Origin: Pseudomonadales bacterium
Lineage (GTDB): Bacteria; Pseudomonadota; Gammaproteobacteria; Pseudomonadales; Pseudohongiellaceae
Length of the DNA: 64,000 nt
Direction of reading: 5' to 3'
Assembly: GCA_012103535.1 (NCBI GenBank)
Contig: WLWQ01000002.1
Coordinates: forward strand, 868,001-932,000
Shown: piece after piece, positions 1 through 9,774 of the stretch
Numbering within the stretch: position 1 is the first letter of the stretch
How the letters are laid out: the number at the start of each line of letters is the position of its first letter
Translations under genes and position numbers: made by a program
Notes under the pieces: generated by a model
Seen by the model: only the letters and a program-made list of their open reading frames with translations
Told to the model about the DNA's origin: nothing
The model's database searches: none

Positions 1-32
1 CTTGTACTGCTACTTCTTTTAGGGTCAAAAAA

Positions 33-107
33 TGGCTGGGGTGGCTGGATTCGAACCAACGAATGCAAGGATCAAAACCTTGTGCCTTACCACTTGGCGA
101 CACCCCA
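33..107 (-). tRNA. tRNA-Gln (anticodon UUG)
   Basis: Reading the minus strand gives a 75-nt cloverleaf with a 7-bp acceptor stem (TGGGGTG paired with CACCCCA), discriminator G and an encoded CCA at 33-35. The anticodon arm is CAAGG-TTTTGAT-CCTTG, so the anticodon is UUG, which decodes CAA as glutamine. The T arm carries the usual GGTTCGAATCC. It lies just downstream of ispE on the same strand, as in Pseudomonas, where tRNA-Gln sits between ispE and prs. Confidence 0.97.
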
Positions 108-133
108 AATAGTCGTTACCTGCTCCTTAGAGC

Positions 134-970
134 TTAAAGCGAATTAATACCCTCGGCGACGAATCCTTTCATGCCAGCTGGGCAGCTCGCGAATACTTCC
201 TGGGCAGCGGCCTCACTTTCAAATTTACTGAATACTGCGGATCCTGTTCCGGTCATTCTAGCTTCGCCGAATTGACTGAGCCAATTCAGGGCTTGATCCA
301 CCTCAGGATATAAATTTCGGGTCACCAATTCGCAGTCATTTCCGGCTCTGCCCGCCAGAAAGTCGGCCATTTTGATGGCTGGAGAGTTCCGTGTCAAATT
401 TTCCTGAGAAAATATCCGAGCCGTGGAAACCAGGCAATTCGGGGTGATTACCAGGTACCAGCAGGGATCGATTTCAACCGCTTCCAGACGTTCGCCAACT
501 CCTTCCGCCCAGGCCGATTTTCCACCGACAAAAATGGGGACATCGGCGCCGAGTTTTAACCCTAATTCAGCCAGTTCCTGCTGACTCAATCCACAATTCC
601 AAAGCTGATTCAGTGCTTTTAAGGTAGTGGCTGCATTACTACTACCACCACCCAGCCCGGCACCCAGTGGGATGCGCTTGTTAATGCGGATACTGGCGCC
701 GAGTGTCGATTGTCCAGCATGTTCCCGCAGGAGTTGAGCGGCCTGCAAGATCAGGTTGTCATCCATGGGAATCAATTTAATTTCAGATTCGGCGCTTACA
801 TGCAGCGAGAGGAGAGCGGAAGATTCCGTTTTGAATTGCATTTCATCGCCATAATCCAATAGCTGAAACAAGCTTTGTAATTCATGATAACCGTCATCCC
901 TCCTCCCCGTGATATGAAGAAAGAGATTGAGTTTGGCGGGAGAAAGTAGGCTTAGGGCTTGATCGGTCAT
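134..970 (-). CDS. ispE: 4-diphosphocytidyl-2-C-methyl-D-erythritol kinase
   Basis: Cytoplasmic GHMP-family kinase that phosphorylates CDP-methylerythritol at the 2-hydroxyl in the MEP isoprenoid pathway. The 278 residues match the family length. The N-terminal PAKLNLFLHI stretch (11-20) is the typical substrate-side start. The glycine-rich ATP loop PLGAGLGGGSSNAA is at 101-114 and GADVP at 141-145 carries the catalytic Asp. The start codon overlaps the lolB stop by one base (TAATG), so it is translationally coupled as the last gene of a three-gene leftward operon (TPR lipoprotein, lolB, ispE). Confidence 0.97.
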   Translation of the reverse strand: MTDQALSLLSPAKLNLFLHITGRRDDGYHELQSLFQLLDYGDEMQFKTESSALLSLHVSAESEIKLIPMDDNLILQAAQLLREHAGQSTLGASIRINKRIPLGAGLGGGSSNAATTLKALNQLWNCGLSQQELAELGLKLGADVPIFVGGKSAWAEGVGERLEAVEIDPCWYLVITPNCLVSTARIFSQENLTRNSPAIKMADFLAGRAGNDCELVTRNLYPEVDQALNWLSQFGEARMTGTGSAVFSKFESEAAAQEVFASCPAGMKGFVAEGINSL

Positions 971-1614
971 TAATTGATTTCAGGATTTAATGTCCATCTC
1001 AAGCCAAAAAAGGTCAATTGGATATCATCTTGCGCACGCGCCACTACCACCTCACGGGGCAAGGTGAGTTCACCGTACTGACGCGGATCTTCATAACTGA
1101 TTGACCAACCATCCTGAGTCATTAGGGAGAGCTGGTTGAGTTCGTTAAAACTCATGTCGGCATTCAAATCAGGCGCAGGTAAGCCGCGAATCCAATATTC
1201 TAAATAGGAAACCGGCAGCTCATAACCTAATTGTTGCAGGATAAGATCTTCCGGACTGTTGGCGCGGAAGATTTCGCCGTCGTGTTCCATGGATACTGTG
1301 CCGGGTTGACCGATGATGCGGGTACTGCCAACGTTAAACGTGCCCCATAAGCGAATAGTGTATTCGCTATTCAGTTGTTGCCAGCGGATGCGGGGAGTGT
1401 CGTTCTCTTCGTTGTAGCGCACATTCACCCGACCAATCAGTTGCCAGGCTCCCAGCTCTTCCAGTAATTCTCTTTGTTGATCCCAGACTATGTTTTCCAC
1501 CGCGCGCGGAGCAATGCTGGTGCAGGCAACTATTGCTGGAAGCAAGCTGACTGCCAGGGCAGTTCTCAGGGGTGGAAATGGATTCCTTATAAAAGGAAGC
1601 AAGAATGAAATCAT
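970..1614 (-). CDS. lolB: outer-membrane lipoprotein insertion protein LolB
   Basis: LolB accepts lipoproteins from LolA and inserts them into the outer membrane, and is itself a lipoprotein. The 214-residue product has a hydrophobic N-terminus ending in a lipobox (LPAIVAC, Cys31), followed by a beta-rich domain with WQLIGRVNVRY near 57-67, typical of LolB. It overlaps both neighbours by one base (TAATG at each junction), indicating tight coupling between the TPR lipoprotein gene and ispE. The placement upstream of ispE is the conserved gammaproteobacterial arrangement. An alternative start at an internal Met is unlikely because the signal sequence would be lost. Confidence 0.93.
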   Translation of the reverse strand: MISFLLPFIRNPFPPLRTALAVSLLPAIVACTSIAPRAVENIVWDQQRELLEELGAWQLIGRVNVRYNEENDTPRIRWQQLNSEYTIRLWGTFNVGSTRIIGQPGTVSMEHDGEIFRANSPEDLILQQLGYELPVSYLEYWIRGLPAPDLNADMSFNELNQLSLMTQDGWSISYEDPRQYGELTLPREVVVARAQDDIQLTFFGLRWTLNPEIN

Positions 1615-3350
1615 TAGTCCTGTCGTAAGCGATCCATGACTTCTCTAATGAGTTCGCTATCGGGGCGTTCTTCCAGTGCATCTTCCCAAACTTGAGTCGC
1701 TTCGTCTTCGCGGCCCATCATCCATAACACTTCGCCGACGTGGGAGGCGACTTCATGGTCGGGAAACACTTCGAATGCACGCCGCAAGTTTGCCAATGCC
1801 TCTTCATAACGACCCAGTTTGTACTGGGCCCAACCGAGACTGTCGATGATCGCCGGATCGTCTGGTGAGATCGCGATAGCGCGCTCGATCAAATCCAGTG
1901 CTTCTTCAAAGCGGGTGGTCTGATCTGCCAGCATATAGCCGAGATGATTAAGGGCGCGGGAATCATCCGGTTGCATGCGAATGATTTGTTGTAAATCTCG
2001 TTCGGAACCTTCTCTATCACTCTGGGAGTCGTAAAAAAGTACTCTTGCGAACAAGAGGTCAGATTCATTCGGGAAGCGATTGAGCGAGGTATCCAAAAGA
2101 TCTTTAGCTTCGGTGATGTAATCAGCTTGAATCAATAAATTCGATTCGATCGTTGTAAACAGAATTTCCAGGCGAGGTTGGCCACTGGATTGGCGCATCA
2201 ACCAGGCATGGGCATCATCTAACTCGCCCAGATTAATCGAGTGACGCGTGGCTTGTTGTTGTGCCGCAAGAAAATTATTCGTTCCAATTCGAACCTGGCG
2301 ATAGTGTTCGATTGAATTTTTATAATCTTCTCTTTGCTCGTAGATAAAGCCTAGATAGTACTGGGATTCATCGAAGCGTTGGTCGGCGCGTATTAACTTT
2401 TCAAGATTAACAATTGCGGAATCAAAATTTTCCAATTCCATGTCGAGTAAGGCGACGGAGTAGAGGGTTTCCCAATCCTCCGGATCCTGCTCGACGATAA
2501 TTTCAAATTGTTCCTGCGCATCTTCAAAACGATCATCTTGAATGAGCAAGCGGGCATAGCTTAAGCGCAGCGCTTTATCGTCTGAAAATTCTCTCACTCC
2601 GGAGCGCATTACGCGAAGCGCATTTTCAGTATCATCCATGTTTTGCAAGATCTGGCCATGCAATAACACCATGTTGGGAGTGAGCTCAATGTTTTGTAAC
2701 AACAGCTGCATTTCATAAAGCGCATCATCAAACTGACGGTTCTGCGCCAGTAACTGCACCAGGGCCACATGAATCGATTCTTCTTCTTCAAATTCTCTGG
2801 CGAGCTGTCGTAAATTTTCAATAAGCGCCTGTCGATTTCGCGGATCAAGTCTGCCGGTTCTTGCAGCCAATGCGGTGAAGCCCATTTCTCCACCTAGGTC
2901 TATCACACGCGCCATATGGGAAAGCGCCAGATTGTAATTACCATCCTCGAGAAATTGATAGGCCAGGGACAAATGCGGTTGAGGGTTTTCAGGTTCTATT
3001 TCGGCCCAGAGTAAACCCAATTGCATCAGAGCGTTGACATCACCATTTACCGAGGCGAATTGCACCGCTCTCAAGATCATGCCCAGATCACGGGTTTCCA
3101 TAGCGAGATCCAGGTAATTATCGCCGGCATCTTCAAGATCGCCCCGTTGCGCGCCTAATTCGCTAATGATGGTCTGGTACAGCTGCTCCTCGCTAAAGGT
3201 GCCGTATTCGATTTCTTCTTCAACTGCTTGCTCTACCGCTGCCACTTCTGCTTCTTCGAGTGGGGGCGGTGGGGGTGGAGGCGCCGTGGTACAGGCGGCC
3301 AGCCCGCTGAGTAGTGTGAGTAGAAATAGTTGTTTAAGGGATAATTTCAC
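1614..3350 (-). CDS. TPR-repeat lipoprotein (PA4667-like)
   Basis: A 578-residue predicted lipoprotein. Signal peptide and lipobox LSGLAAC place the lipidated Cys at residue 20, followed by a run of seven prolines (24-30) and an acidic linker. The rest is helical tetratricopeptide repeats, clearest in the C-terminal 150 residues (ALNHLGYMLAD..., IIDSLGWAQYKLGRYEEAL). It is the first gene of the operon with lolB and ispE, in the position of Pseudomonas PA4667. Its partner is unknown; the TPR fold suggests a scaffold for protein-protein contact in the periplasm. The long proline run gives a spurious poly-glycine frame on the other strand. Confidence 0.9.
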   Translation of the reverse strand: MKLSLKQLFLLTLLSGLAACTTAPPPPPPPLEEAEVAAVEQAVEEEIEYGTFSEEQLYQTIISELGAQRGDLEDAGDNYLDLAMETRDLGMILRAVQFASVNGDVNALMQLGLLWAEIEPENPQPHLSLAYQFLEDGNYNLALSHMARVIDLGGEMGFTALAARTGRLDPRNRQALIENLRQLAREFEEEESIHVALVQLLAQNRQFDDALYEMQLLLQNIELTPNMVLLHGQILQNMDDTENALRVMRSGVREFSDDKALRLSYARLLIQDDRFEDAQEQFEIIVEQDPEDWETLYSVALLDMELENFDSAIVNLEKLIRADQRFDESQYYLGFIYEQREDYKNSIEHYRQVRIGTNNFLAAQQQATRHSINLGELDDAHAWLMRQSSGQPRLEILFTTIESNLLIQADYITEAKDLLDTSLNRFPNESDLLFARVLFYDSQSDREGSERDLQQIIRMQPDDSRALNHLGYMLADQTTRFEEALDLIERAIAISPDDPAIIDSLGWAQYKLGRYEEALANLRRAFEVFPDHEVASHVGEVLWMMGREDEATQVWEDALEERPDSELIREVMDRLRQD

Positions 3351-3771
3351 TGGATACGTCCTACTAGTGCCCGCATTGTAGCAGTTTGTCGGGTTTGCTG
3401 AGAATGCGGGATTAACGTTCTTGCTTCCTTTTATAGGGTTTCTTTATTGGCGCTCTGTATAGGTATTCCCGCGGATTTTTAAAGCTCTCTAATTGTAGAC
3501 CGTGAACTGGGGCCTTTTTATTTCCTTTGAGTTTAGCTGTTTTACGCTAAAACGAGGAGATTAGGTCACTCCAAGCAATCTTCTCTGGCACCACTGTGGA
3601 TAGTGGAGAGTTGGTGATCTCACCGCACCTTGAGATTGTTGCTAATAGTTACTAATAGTCACTTCGGCCGATATTAGTGACCAGCTTATAATTCATTGCA
3701 GGCGCGATGTAATATGAGAGGGGTTTTAGTAACATAGCGGGCTTTTTACTCGACCGCTCTCCGGGAAATCA
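3351..3771. promoter_or_regulatory. divergent intergenic region between the TPR-lolB-ispE operon and hemA
   Basis: A 421-bp gap between two divergent operons, so promoters for both must lie here. A TATAAT hexamer at 3687-3692 is a candidate -10 box for hemA, about 80 bp upstream of its ATG, but I see no convincing -35 box. A short inverted repeat GTCACT/AGTGAC lies at about 3658-3681, just upstream. No gene or RNA is recognisable. Confidence 0.35.
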
Positions 3772-5091
3772 ATGGCTCTGGTACTGGTGGGAATCAACCA
3801 CACGACGGCGAATATCGCGCTCCGCGAGAAAGTTGCGTTTCCGCCGGAAATTGTCGGAGAAGCATTGAGTCAGGTACGAGGCTTGGATGGCATCGATGAA
3901 GTCGTTCTCGTTTCCACCTGCAATCGCACTGAAATCTATCTCAATTATGAGACTGAGAATGGCGATGAGGGCAGTGGCAGCGTTGGCGCCCAGAACCGAG
4001 TTCTTATCGAGCGCCAACAATCGGTCATTGCCTGGCTAGCCGGATATCATCAGCTCGATGCAAATGAGTTAACCGAGAGCACCTACTTTTTCGGCGACAA
4101 AGATGTAGTGCGTCATCTGATGAAAGTCTCCTGTGGATTGGATTCCATGGTTTTAGGTGAGCCGCAAATTCTGGGGCAGATTAAATCCGCCTTTGCTGTT
4201 TCTCAGGATCTCAGTTTGGTTGGGGCAGCGTTGGGACGAGCGTTTCAAGGTGCTTTTTCAATCGCTAAAGAAGTAAGAACCGACACGGCTATCGGCGAAA
4301 ATCCGGTTTCGGTTGCCTATGCTGCTGTGACATTAGCGGAACGAATATTTTCCGACCTTTCCAGTTTGTCTGTGTTGTTAATTGGAGCCGGTCGCACAAT
4401 CGAATTAGTAGCAAGACACTTGGTTGATAAAGGTGCTGCAGAAATCACCGTGGCGAATCGTACTTTGGATAACGCACTGGAGCTTGCTGCCAAGTTTGAT
4501 GCTCACGGATCTTTACTTTCTGATATTCCTGAGCGGTTAATCTCAGCAGATATCGTAGTGTCTTCGACTAATAGTCAATTACCCTTGCTTGGTAAGGGCG
4601 CTGTTGAGAGTGCGTTGAAGGAACGCAAGCACAAGCCTATGTTGCTAATCGATCTGGCTGTGCCGCGCGATATTGAGGAAGAAGTTGGTGAGATTGCTGA
4701 TGCCTACTTATACAGTGTCGATGATATTTCTGATGTTATCGAAGACAATGTAAAAAGTCGTGCTGAGGCAGCGGCGCAAGCCGAATCGATTATCGAACGA
4801 GGTGTTGAAGAGTATCTTAAACAGCTTCGCTCCCTCACTGCGGTTGCCACATTGCGAGCCTTCAGAGAAAAGGCAGACTCAATTCGCGATCAAGAATTAC
4901 AGCGGGCCTTAAAAGCCTTAGAGAAAGGTGATTCCGCAGATGCGGTATTGGAATCACTGGCGAGAGCCATAACCAATAAACTAACTCACGCACCGAGCGT
5001 GCAAATGAAAAAAGCCAGTTCCGAAGGTAGGGACGAACTCTTGCAGTTAACCCAAGAGTTATTTGATTTAGGAGAAGACGAACAGGACTAA
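3772..5091 (+). CDS. hemA: glutamyl-tRNA reductase
   Basis: NADPH-dependent reduction of glutamyl-tRNA(Glu) to glutamate-1-semialdehyde, the first committed step of C5 tetrapyrrole synthesis. The 439 residues are slightly longer than E. coli HemA. The catalytic Cys50 sits in [12 protein letters not shown] and the family signature [17 protein letters not shown] follows at about 117-133. A Rossmann NADP domain begins near [18 protein letters not shown] helical dimerisation tail makes the C-terminus. A serine/glutamate/glycine-rich insertion lies at about 62-75 ([15 protein letters not shown]). The order hemA-prfA-prmC is conserved in gammaproteobacteria; prfA follows after 20 bp. Confidence 0.97.
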   Translation: MALVLVGINHTTANIALREKVAFPPEIVGEALSQVRGLDGIDEVVLVSTCNRTEIYLNYETENGDEGSGSVGAQNRVLIERQQSVIAWLAGYHQLDANELTESTYFFGDKDVVRHLMKVSCGLDSMVLGEPQILGQIKSAFAVSQDLSLVGAALGRAFQGAFSIAKEVRTDTAIGENPVSVAYAAVTLAERIFSDLSSLSVLLIGAGRTIELVARHLVDKGAAEITVANRTLDNALELAAKFDAHGSLLSDIPERLISADIVVSSTNSQLPLLGKGAVESALKERKHKPMLLIDLAVPRDIEEEVGEIADAYLYSVDDISDVIEDNVKSRAEAAAQAESIIERGVEEYLKQLRSLTAVATLRAFREKADSIRDQELQRALKALEKGDSADAVLESLARAITNKLTHAPSVQMKKASSEGRDELLQLTQELFDLGEDEQD

Positions 5092-5111
5092 GGGTTCGTT
5101 ATGTAGTACTC

Positions 5112-6200
5112 ATGAAAGATTCAATACGCCTAAAATTAGAAAATTTGAAAGATCGCTTCGATGAATTGGAGGCGTTGCTTAGTGATGCCGAAATTATCGC
5201 TGACCAGAATCGATTTCGAGAATTGTCAAAAGAATACAGTGAAATCGAAGATGTGGTGAAGAGTTTTAATCGCTTCGACGTAGTTGCTGAAAATTTGAGC
5301 GAAGCGAAGGAAATGGAAAAAGATCCCGATCCTGATATTCGCACCATGGCAGAAGAAGAGATAGCTGCTAGCAGTGAAGAATTAGAAGCCCTCGAACTGG
5401 ATCTGCAAAAACTACTACTGCCTAAAGATTCTAAAGACAGTTGTAACGTGTTTCTGGAAATTCGTGCGGGCACCGGTGGTGACGAGGCGGCCATTTTTTC
5501 CGGCGATCTGTTTCGCATGTACAACCGCTTTGCCGAAGAACAAAAATGGAAAACTGAGGTTATTACCGAGCGACAGGGAGAGCACGGCGGTTACAAAGAA
5601 GTTATTGTGCGTATCGATGGCAAGAACGTTTATGAAAAATTGAAGTTCGAATCGGGCGCGCACCGCGTCCAGCGCGTGCCGGAAACAGAAACCCAGGGGC
5701 GCATCCATACCTCTGCCTGCACTGTTGCCATTATGCCTGAACTTGAAGAAGTGGATGAAATCGACATCAACAAAAACGACCTTCGTATCGATACCTTCAG
5801 AGCCAGTGGTGCCGGCGGCCAGCACGTCAACAAAACCGACAGCGCTATTCGTTTAACCCATATTCCAACGGGTATTGTCGTGGAGTGCCAGGATGAGCGC
5901 TCACAACACAAGAATAAGGCCCGGGCGATGTCGCTGCTCCAGGCCAAGCTGTTGGATCAGGCGCAACAGGAGCAACAAAAGGAAGAATCCGATACGCGAC
6001 GAAAACTAGTCGGTAGCGGGGATAGATCGGAAAAAATTCGGACTTATAATTATCCGCAGGGAAGGGTTACCGATCATCGTATTAAACTCACCCTCTATAA
6101 TTTGCCAGAGATCATGGCAGGTGAACTGGGATCGGTGATTCAGCCATTAATCAATGAATACCAGGCCGATCTTCTTGCGGGTCTAGCTGAAGATGCTTAA
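5112..6200 (+). CDS. prfA: peptide chain release factor 1
   Basis: Reads UAA and UAG stop codons and triggers peptide release. The 362 residues contain the codon-recognition tripeptide in its PxT form (PET, 190-192) and the universally conserved GGQ loop (235-237, [13 protein letters not shown]), whose Gln is methylated by PrmC. The chosen ATG gives an N-terminus ([16 protein letters not shown]) that aligns with E. coli RF1, although the upstream Shine-Dalgarno is weak. The stop codon at 6198-6200 lies 3 bp before a large inverted-repeat element that separates it from prmC. Confidence 0.97.
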   Translation: MKDSIRLKLENLKDRFDELEALLSDAEIIADQNRFRELSKEYSEIEDVVKSFNRFDVVAENLSEAKEMEKDPDPDIRTMAEEEIAASSEELEALELDLQKLLLPKDSKDSCNVFLEIRAGTGGDEAAIFSGDLFRMYNRFAEEQKWKTEVITERQGEHGGYKEVIVRIDGKNVYEKLKFESGAHRVQRVPETETQGRIHTSACTVAIMPELEEVDEIDINKNDLRIDTFRASGAGGQHVNKTDSAIRLTHIPTGIVVECQDERSQHKNKARAMSLLQAKLLDQAQQEQQKEESDTRRKLVGSGDRSEKIRTYNYPQGRVTDHRIKLTLYNLPEIMAGELGSVIQPLINEYQADLLAGLAEDA

Positions 6201-6203
6201 CAG

Positions 6204-6470
6204 AGGGCCTGCTAACACTGTTTGAATCGTCACTGTTGTGGCTGAAATGGTGTCAATCAAGGCACGAGGAGGAAGGCTTGGTAAATCCAAATGACCGACG
6301 AGTAACGCTGAGTGACACCATTTCAGCCGCAACCCGAAGGGCCGGGCCAATTATTCGCCCGGCCGCGTTCTCAGTCACTCTTGTAGGATCACTACTTAAC
6401 GTTCCTTCGGGCCTTGCCAGACAAATAATTGACTTCGGCAGTGATGATTCAAACAGTGTTAGCAGGCCCT
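6204..6470. repeat. 267-bp nested inverted-repeat element (MITE-like or structured RNA)
   Basis: The outer arms at 6204-6235 and 6439-6470 are inverted copies matching at 31 of 32 positions. Immediately inside, 6235-6255 and 6313-6333 form a second inverted pair matching at 20 of 21. A third stem pairs CCCGAAGG (6333-6340) with CCTTCGGG (6404-6411) and encloses a GGCCGGGC/GCCCGGCC hairpin (6340-6347 with 6357-6364). The whole would fold as a branched junction. It fills exactly the gap between the prfA stop and the prmC ATG; no clear target-site duplication is visible. No copy of the same element was noticed elsewhere in the window. Confidence 0.85.
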
Positions 6471-6473
6471 AAT

Positions 6474-7322
6474 ATGACTATCTCCCTGCAACAAGCCCTT
6501 GCAGATGCTGACTCTTTGAAAACAGTTAGTGAAAGTTATCAATTAGACGCCGAACTCTTGCTAAGCCATGTAATCGAAAAACCACGGGAATATCTCAAAG
6601 CCCATAGTGAAGATGAAGTTTCCGAGGAACACTACACTCAATTTCAAGCTCTGATCGCCCGTCGTCAAAAAGGCGAGCCCGTGGCCTATCTGGTTGGCCA
6701 CAAGGCATTCTGGGATTTCGATTTACAAGTTAATGAGTCGGTCTTAATTCCCAGACCGGAAACGGAAGTGTTAGTTGAGCTCTGTTTAACAAAATTGGAG
6801 AACAGCGCCACTTCTCTGCGCATCGCCGACCTTGGCACTGGCAGTGGAGCAATCGCTATCGCCTTGGCGAGAGCGAACACCGATTGGCAAGTGCATGCCG
6901 TCGAGCTTAGTAAACCGGCACTTGTTGTTGCGCAATCAAATGCTAAATCACTTGCCGTCAACAACATTGAGTTTCATCTTGGTTCATGGTGTGATGGTTT
7001 GCCAGGTGAAAAGTTCGATCTCATCGTGGCGAACCCGCCTTACGTCGAACCGGGCGACAAACATTTACAGCAAGATGGTTTGCCCTTTGAACCGACGTTG
7101 GCGCAAGTTGCTGAAGACTCAGGATTCGCGGCCCAGAACAAAATAATGCATGGCGCGATAAACTATTTAAAGAAAGATGCCTGGCTCCTTATGGAGCATG
7201 GCTATAATCAGCAACAACAGTTGTTAAAAAATTTAGTTGAATTAGGATTTGGGGAAGTAGAAGGGCATAAGGACTATGCTGGAGTTGAGCGCGTCGTGCA
7301 GGGCAGATGGATCTCTGAGTAA
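6474..7322 (+). CDS. prmC: peptide chain release factor N(5)-glutamine methyltransferase
   Basis: SAM-dependent methylation of the GGQ glutamine of RF1 and RF2. From the ATG at 6474 the product is 282 residues. It has an N-terminal helical domain (1-85), the SAM loop DLGTGSGAIA at 119-128 and the substrate motif NPPY at 187-190. An upstream in-frame TTG at 6429 would add 15 residues encoded within the right arm of the inverted-repeat element, unlike any PrmC N-terminus, so 6474 is preferred. The region just before the ATG (GCAGGCCCT) lies inside the 32-bp stem, so translation in a prfA-prmC transcript may be masked by the structure (inference). Confidence 0.95.
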   Translation: MTISLQQALADADSLKTVSESYQLDAELLLSHVIEKPREYLKAHSEDEVSEEHYTQFQALIARRQKGEPVAYLVGHKAFWDFDLQVNESVLIPRPETEVLVELCLTKLENSATSLRIADLGTGSGAIAIALARANTDWQVHAVELSKPALVVAQSNAKSLAVNNIEFHLGSWCDGLPGEKFDLIVANPPYVEPGDKHLQQDGLPFEPTLAQVAEDSGFAAQNKIMHGAINYLKKDAWLLMEHGYNQQQQLLKNLVELGFGEVEGHKDYAGVERVVQGRWISE

Positions 7323-7331
7323 AAGCAAAAA

Positions 7332-8078
7332 ATGAAAGACGAACAATTACTTCGATTTAGTCGCCAGATTATGTTGCCGGAAATGGATGTGTCGGGTCAG
7401 CAAAAGCTCGTCGATGCCACCGTACTAATCGTTGGCATGGGGGGCTTGGGATGTCCTGCTGCCATGTATCTTTCCGCCGCCGGTGTGGGGCATTTGATCA
7501 TTGCCGATGATGATTCGGTAGAACTTACTAACTTGCAGCGTCAGATTGCTCATGGGCAATCAAACTTGGGAGAAGACAAAGTCACTTCCGCTGAAAAGAC
7601 GCTGCTCGGCTTAAATCCTGATGTCAAAATTACTGCCATAAACAAGCGCTTGCTAGACGATGAATTGGATAATGCAGTAAAGCAGGCAGACGTTGTCGTC
7701 GATGCCTGTGACAATTTCACCACGCGTTTTGCAATCAATCGTAGTTGCATAGCAAATTCCAAACCCCTCGTTTCCGGGGCTGCTATCCGGATGGAGGGTC
7801 AGGTGGCTGTTTTTGATAGCAATAATCCAGGCAGCCCCTGTTATCAGTGTTTATACGAGGAAGGCGATGATGACGATGCGAGTTGTTCGCAAAATGGGGT
7901 AATGGCACCACTTGTTGGAATAATCGGTTCAGTACAGGCCATGGAAACTATCAAAGTTATCACCGGCATAGGGGATACGCTGGCTGGAAGGCTGTTACTG
8001 TTAGATGCATCGACCATGCAATGGCGCGAAATGCGCTTACCCCGCGATTCTAGCTGCGTCGCCTGCGGCAGCCCGTAG
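7332..8078 (+). CDS. moeB: MoeB/ThiF-family adenylyltransferase (molybdopterin-synthase type)
   Basis: E1-like enzyme that adenylates the C-terminus of a sulfur-carrier protein such as MoaD or ThiS. The 248 residues show the ATP loop GMGGLG (35-40) and the DDD/E...LTNLQRQ segment (59-72). Two zinc CxxC pairs are at Cys170/173 and Cys242/245. Cys185 in SCSQNGVMAPL corresponds to the conserved Cys of E. coli MoeB. It follows prmC by 9 bp, as in Pseudomonas (prfA-prmC-moeB). From sequence alone MoeB and ThiF cannot be fully separated; the context favours MoeB. Confidence 0.9.
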   Translation: MKDEQLLRFSRQIMLPEMDVSGQQKLVDATVLIVGMGGLGCPAAMYLSAAGVGHLIIADDDSVELTNLQRQIAHGQSNLGEDKVTSAEKTLLGLNPDVKITAINKRLLDDELDNAVKQADVVVDACDNFTTRFAINRSCIANSKPLVSGAAIRMEGQVAVFDSNNPGSPCYQCLYEEGDDDDASCSQNGVMAPLVGIIGSVQAMETIKVITGIGDTLAGRLLLLDASTMQWREMRLPRDSSCVACGSP

Positions 8079-8179
8079 CCTTTCACTAAATTCATTTCTT
8101 TCAAATCACCTCCCATATCGCTATTATGCGGTCCCCCCATGCAATCGTTGAAGTTTGTAGTGATAGATAGATGGGATAG

Positions 8180-9451
8180 ATGGAAAGCACCGTAGAAGAA
8201 ACAAAAGAAAAACTGTTGACGTTTGATGCATTCGAACTGCAACAACCCTTGAGAGAGGCGATAACTAAACTCGGATTTGAATACTGCACGCCCATTCAAG
8301 CACAGAGTCTAGTGCACACGCTCGCCGGTCATGATGTCACCGGAAGAGCGCAAACTGGAACCGGCAAGACGGCTGCGTTTCTAATCACCATTATCAATGA
8401 CCTGCTTTCAAATCCAGTCGAAGAAGAAAGATTTCTAGGTGAGCCTCGCGCCCTGGTTATTGCTCCCACACGAGAGTTAGCGATTCAGATCGGCAATGAC
8501 TCAGTGAAGTTAACTGCCTGTTGTGATTTGCACACAGTAACTCTGGTAGGTGGTGAAGACTACAGCAAACAAAATAGAGCGCTAGATAAACAAGCAGTAG
8601 ATATCGTAGTTGCTACCCCAGGTCGATTGTTAGATTTTGTCAGCAACGATAATCTGTATTTGGGATTAGTAGAACACCTGGTTCTGGATGAAGCGGATCG
8701 CATGTTAGACATGGGTTTTATTCCGCAGGTGCGCCAGGTGGTATCCAGAACACCAAGAAAAGATTGCCGACAAACTCTATTGTTCAGCGCCACGTTTACG
8801 CCAGAAATTATTGAACTCGCCGATCGTTGGGCGGTAGATCCGATAAAGGTGGAAGTAGAACCGGAGAAGGTTGCCGCCGACGCAGTTGATCAACTTGTTT
8901 ATCTGGTCACGACAGCGGACAAATACAATTTGCTGTTTAATATTCTTTCCGAACCCGGCGCTGAAAAAGTGATGGTGTTTAGTAATCGCCGCGATCAGGT
9001 AAGAAAGCTTGCGGACTCTTTGTATCGCAATGGCATAAATTGCGGTGTTTTATCCGGTGAGATTCCTCAAAACAAACGCATTCGTACGCTGGATGCATTT
9101 AAGACAGGCAAGCTGAGAGTGCTGGTGGCCACGGACGTCGCCGGTAGAGGATTGCATATCGATGACGTTACCCATGTCATTAACTACACCTTGCCTGAAG
9201 AAGCGGAAGACTATGTGCACCGGATTGGACGTACTGGTCGCGCCGGCGCCATCGGTACATCGATCAGCTTTGCTTGCGAAGAGGATTCCTTTTTGTTGCC
9301 GGCGATAGAAGATAAATTAGGCAGCAAATTGGAGTGTACCCATCCCTTAGAGCATCTGCTGGAACAGGCGCCCGGCTTCGAGCGGGAATCGCGCTTTAAA
9401 CCGAAAGGAACTGATCGCAGGCCGCGTAAAAAATCGCGAGCGCGATCTTAG
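8180..9451 (+). CDS. rhlB: DEAD-box ATP-dependent RNA helicase, RhlB type
   Basis: 423-residue two-domain RNA helicase with the Q motif (FEYCTPIQAQS), Walker A AQTGTGKT (57-64), PTREL, DEAD ([13 protein letters not shown]), SAT, and the C-terminal [10 protein letters not shown]. The flanking phrases GRDV/GHDVTGRAQTG, GLHIDDVTHVINYTLPEEAEDYVH and ISFACEEDSFLLPAIE follow E. coli RhlB rather than RhlE or DeaD, so a role in degradosome-type RNA turnover is likely. A basic tail ([11 protein letters not shown]) probably binds RNA. Its 3' end overlaps that of the converging PA4642-family gene by 4 bp. Confidence 0.88.
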   Translation: MESTVEETKEKLLTFDAFELQQPLREAITKLGFEYCTPIQAQSLVHTLAGHDVTGRAQTGTGKTAAFLITIINDLLSNPVEEERFLGEPRALVIAPTRELAIQIGNDSVKLTACCDLHTVTLVGGEDYSKQNRALDKQAVDIVVATPGRLLDFVSNDNLYLGLVEHLVLDEADRMLDMGFIPQVRQVVSRTPRKDCRQTLLFSATFTPEIIELADRWAVDPIKVEVEPEKVAADAVDQLVYLVTTADKYNLLFNILSEPGAEKVMVFSNRRDQVRKLADSLYRNGINCGVLSGEIPQNKRIRTLDAFKTGKLRVLVATDVAGRGLHIDDVTHVINYTLPEEAEDYVHRIGRTGRAGAIGTSISFACEEDSFLLPAIEDKLGSKLECTHPLEHLLEQAPGFERESRFKPKGTDRRPRKKSRARS

Positions 9452-9774
9452 GATTTATTCTTAACTGCGCCGGCTTCTGCTAACGCTTCGGCATAGGCTG
9501 TTGATTTTCGATGCTGTGTTACCAGGTCGAGAAAAGTGCTGCCGTCAGGTAAGGCTACGTTTAAATCTCTTCCATCTTCTATATAGATTGGAATAAAGCG
9601 CTCAAACAAATCTGCCGTCATGCCCCGATAGGCTTTAAGCAAGACGTTGTAATCCGCAGGCATTCCGACCGGTGGCTCGAGCGCTAAAAAAGTTTTCAGA
9701 CGATCATCCGACCAATCTTCGTCACGCGTGGCAATTTGAGTCCTTTCTGCCCCTCTTTTTTTGCCTTCCTTCAT
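9448..9774 (-). CDS. PA4642-family protein of unknown function
   Basis: 108 residues, rich in charged residues, with [32 protein letters not shown] in the middle split around residues 21-52, characteristic of the small PA4642 family in gammaproteobacteria. No signal peptide or membrane segment. The ATG overlaps the gatB stop (ATGA), so it is the last gene of the gatC-gatA-gatB operon. Function is not known; the family assignment is from recall of the motif. Confidence 0.75.
   Translation of the reverse strand: MKEGKKRGAERTQIATRDEDWSDDRLKTFLALEPPVGMPADYNVLLKAYRGMTADLFERFIPIYIEDGRDLNVALPDGSTFLDLVTQHRKSTAYAEALAEAGAVKNKS

Noticed and set aside
3166..3381. Poly-glycine/serine frame opposite the TPR lipoprotein start
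   Set aside because: Shadow of the seven-proline run of the real gene on the other strand.
6236..6472. 78-codon open frame inside the prfA-prmC inverted-repeat element
   Set aside because: It spans the two arms of the palindrome, has no SD and the sequence MWLKWCQSRHEEE... resembles no protein; explained by the repeat.
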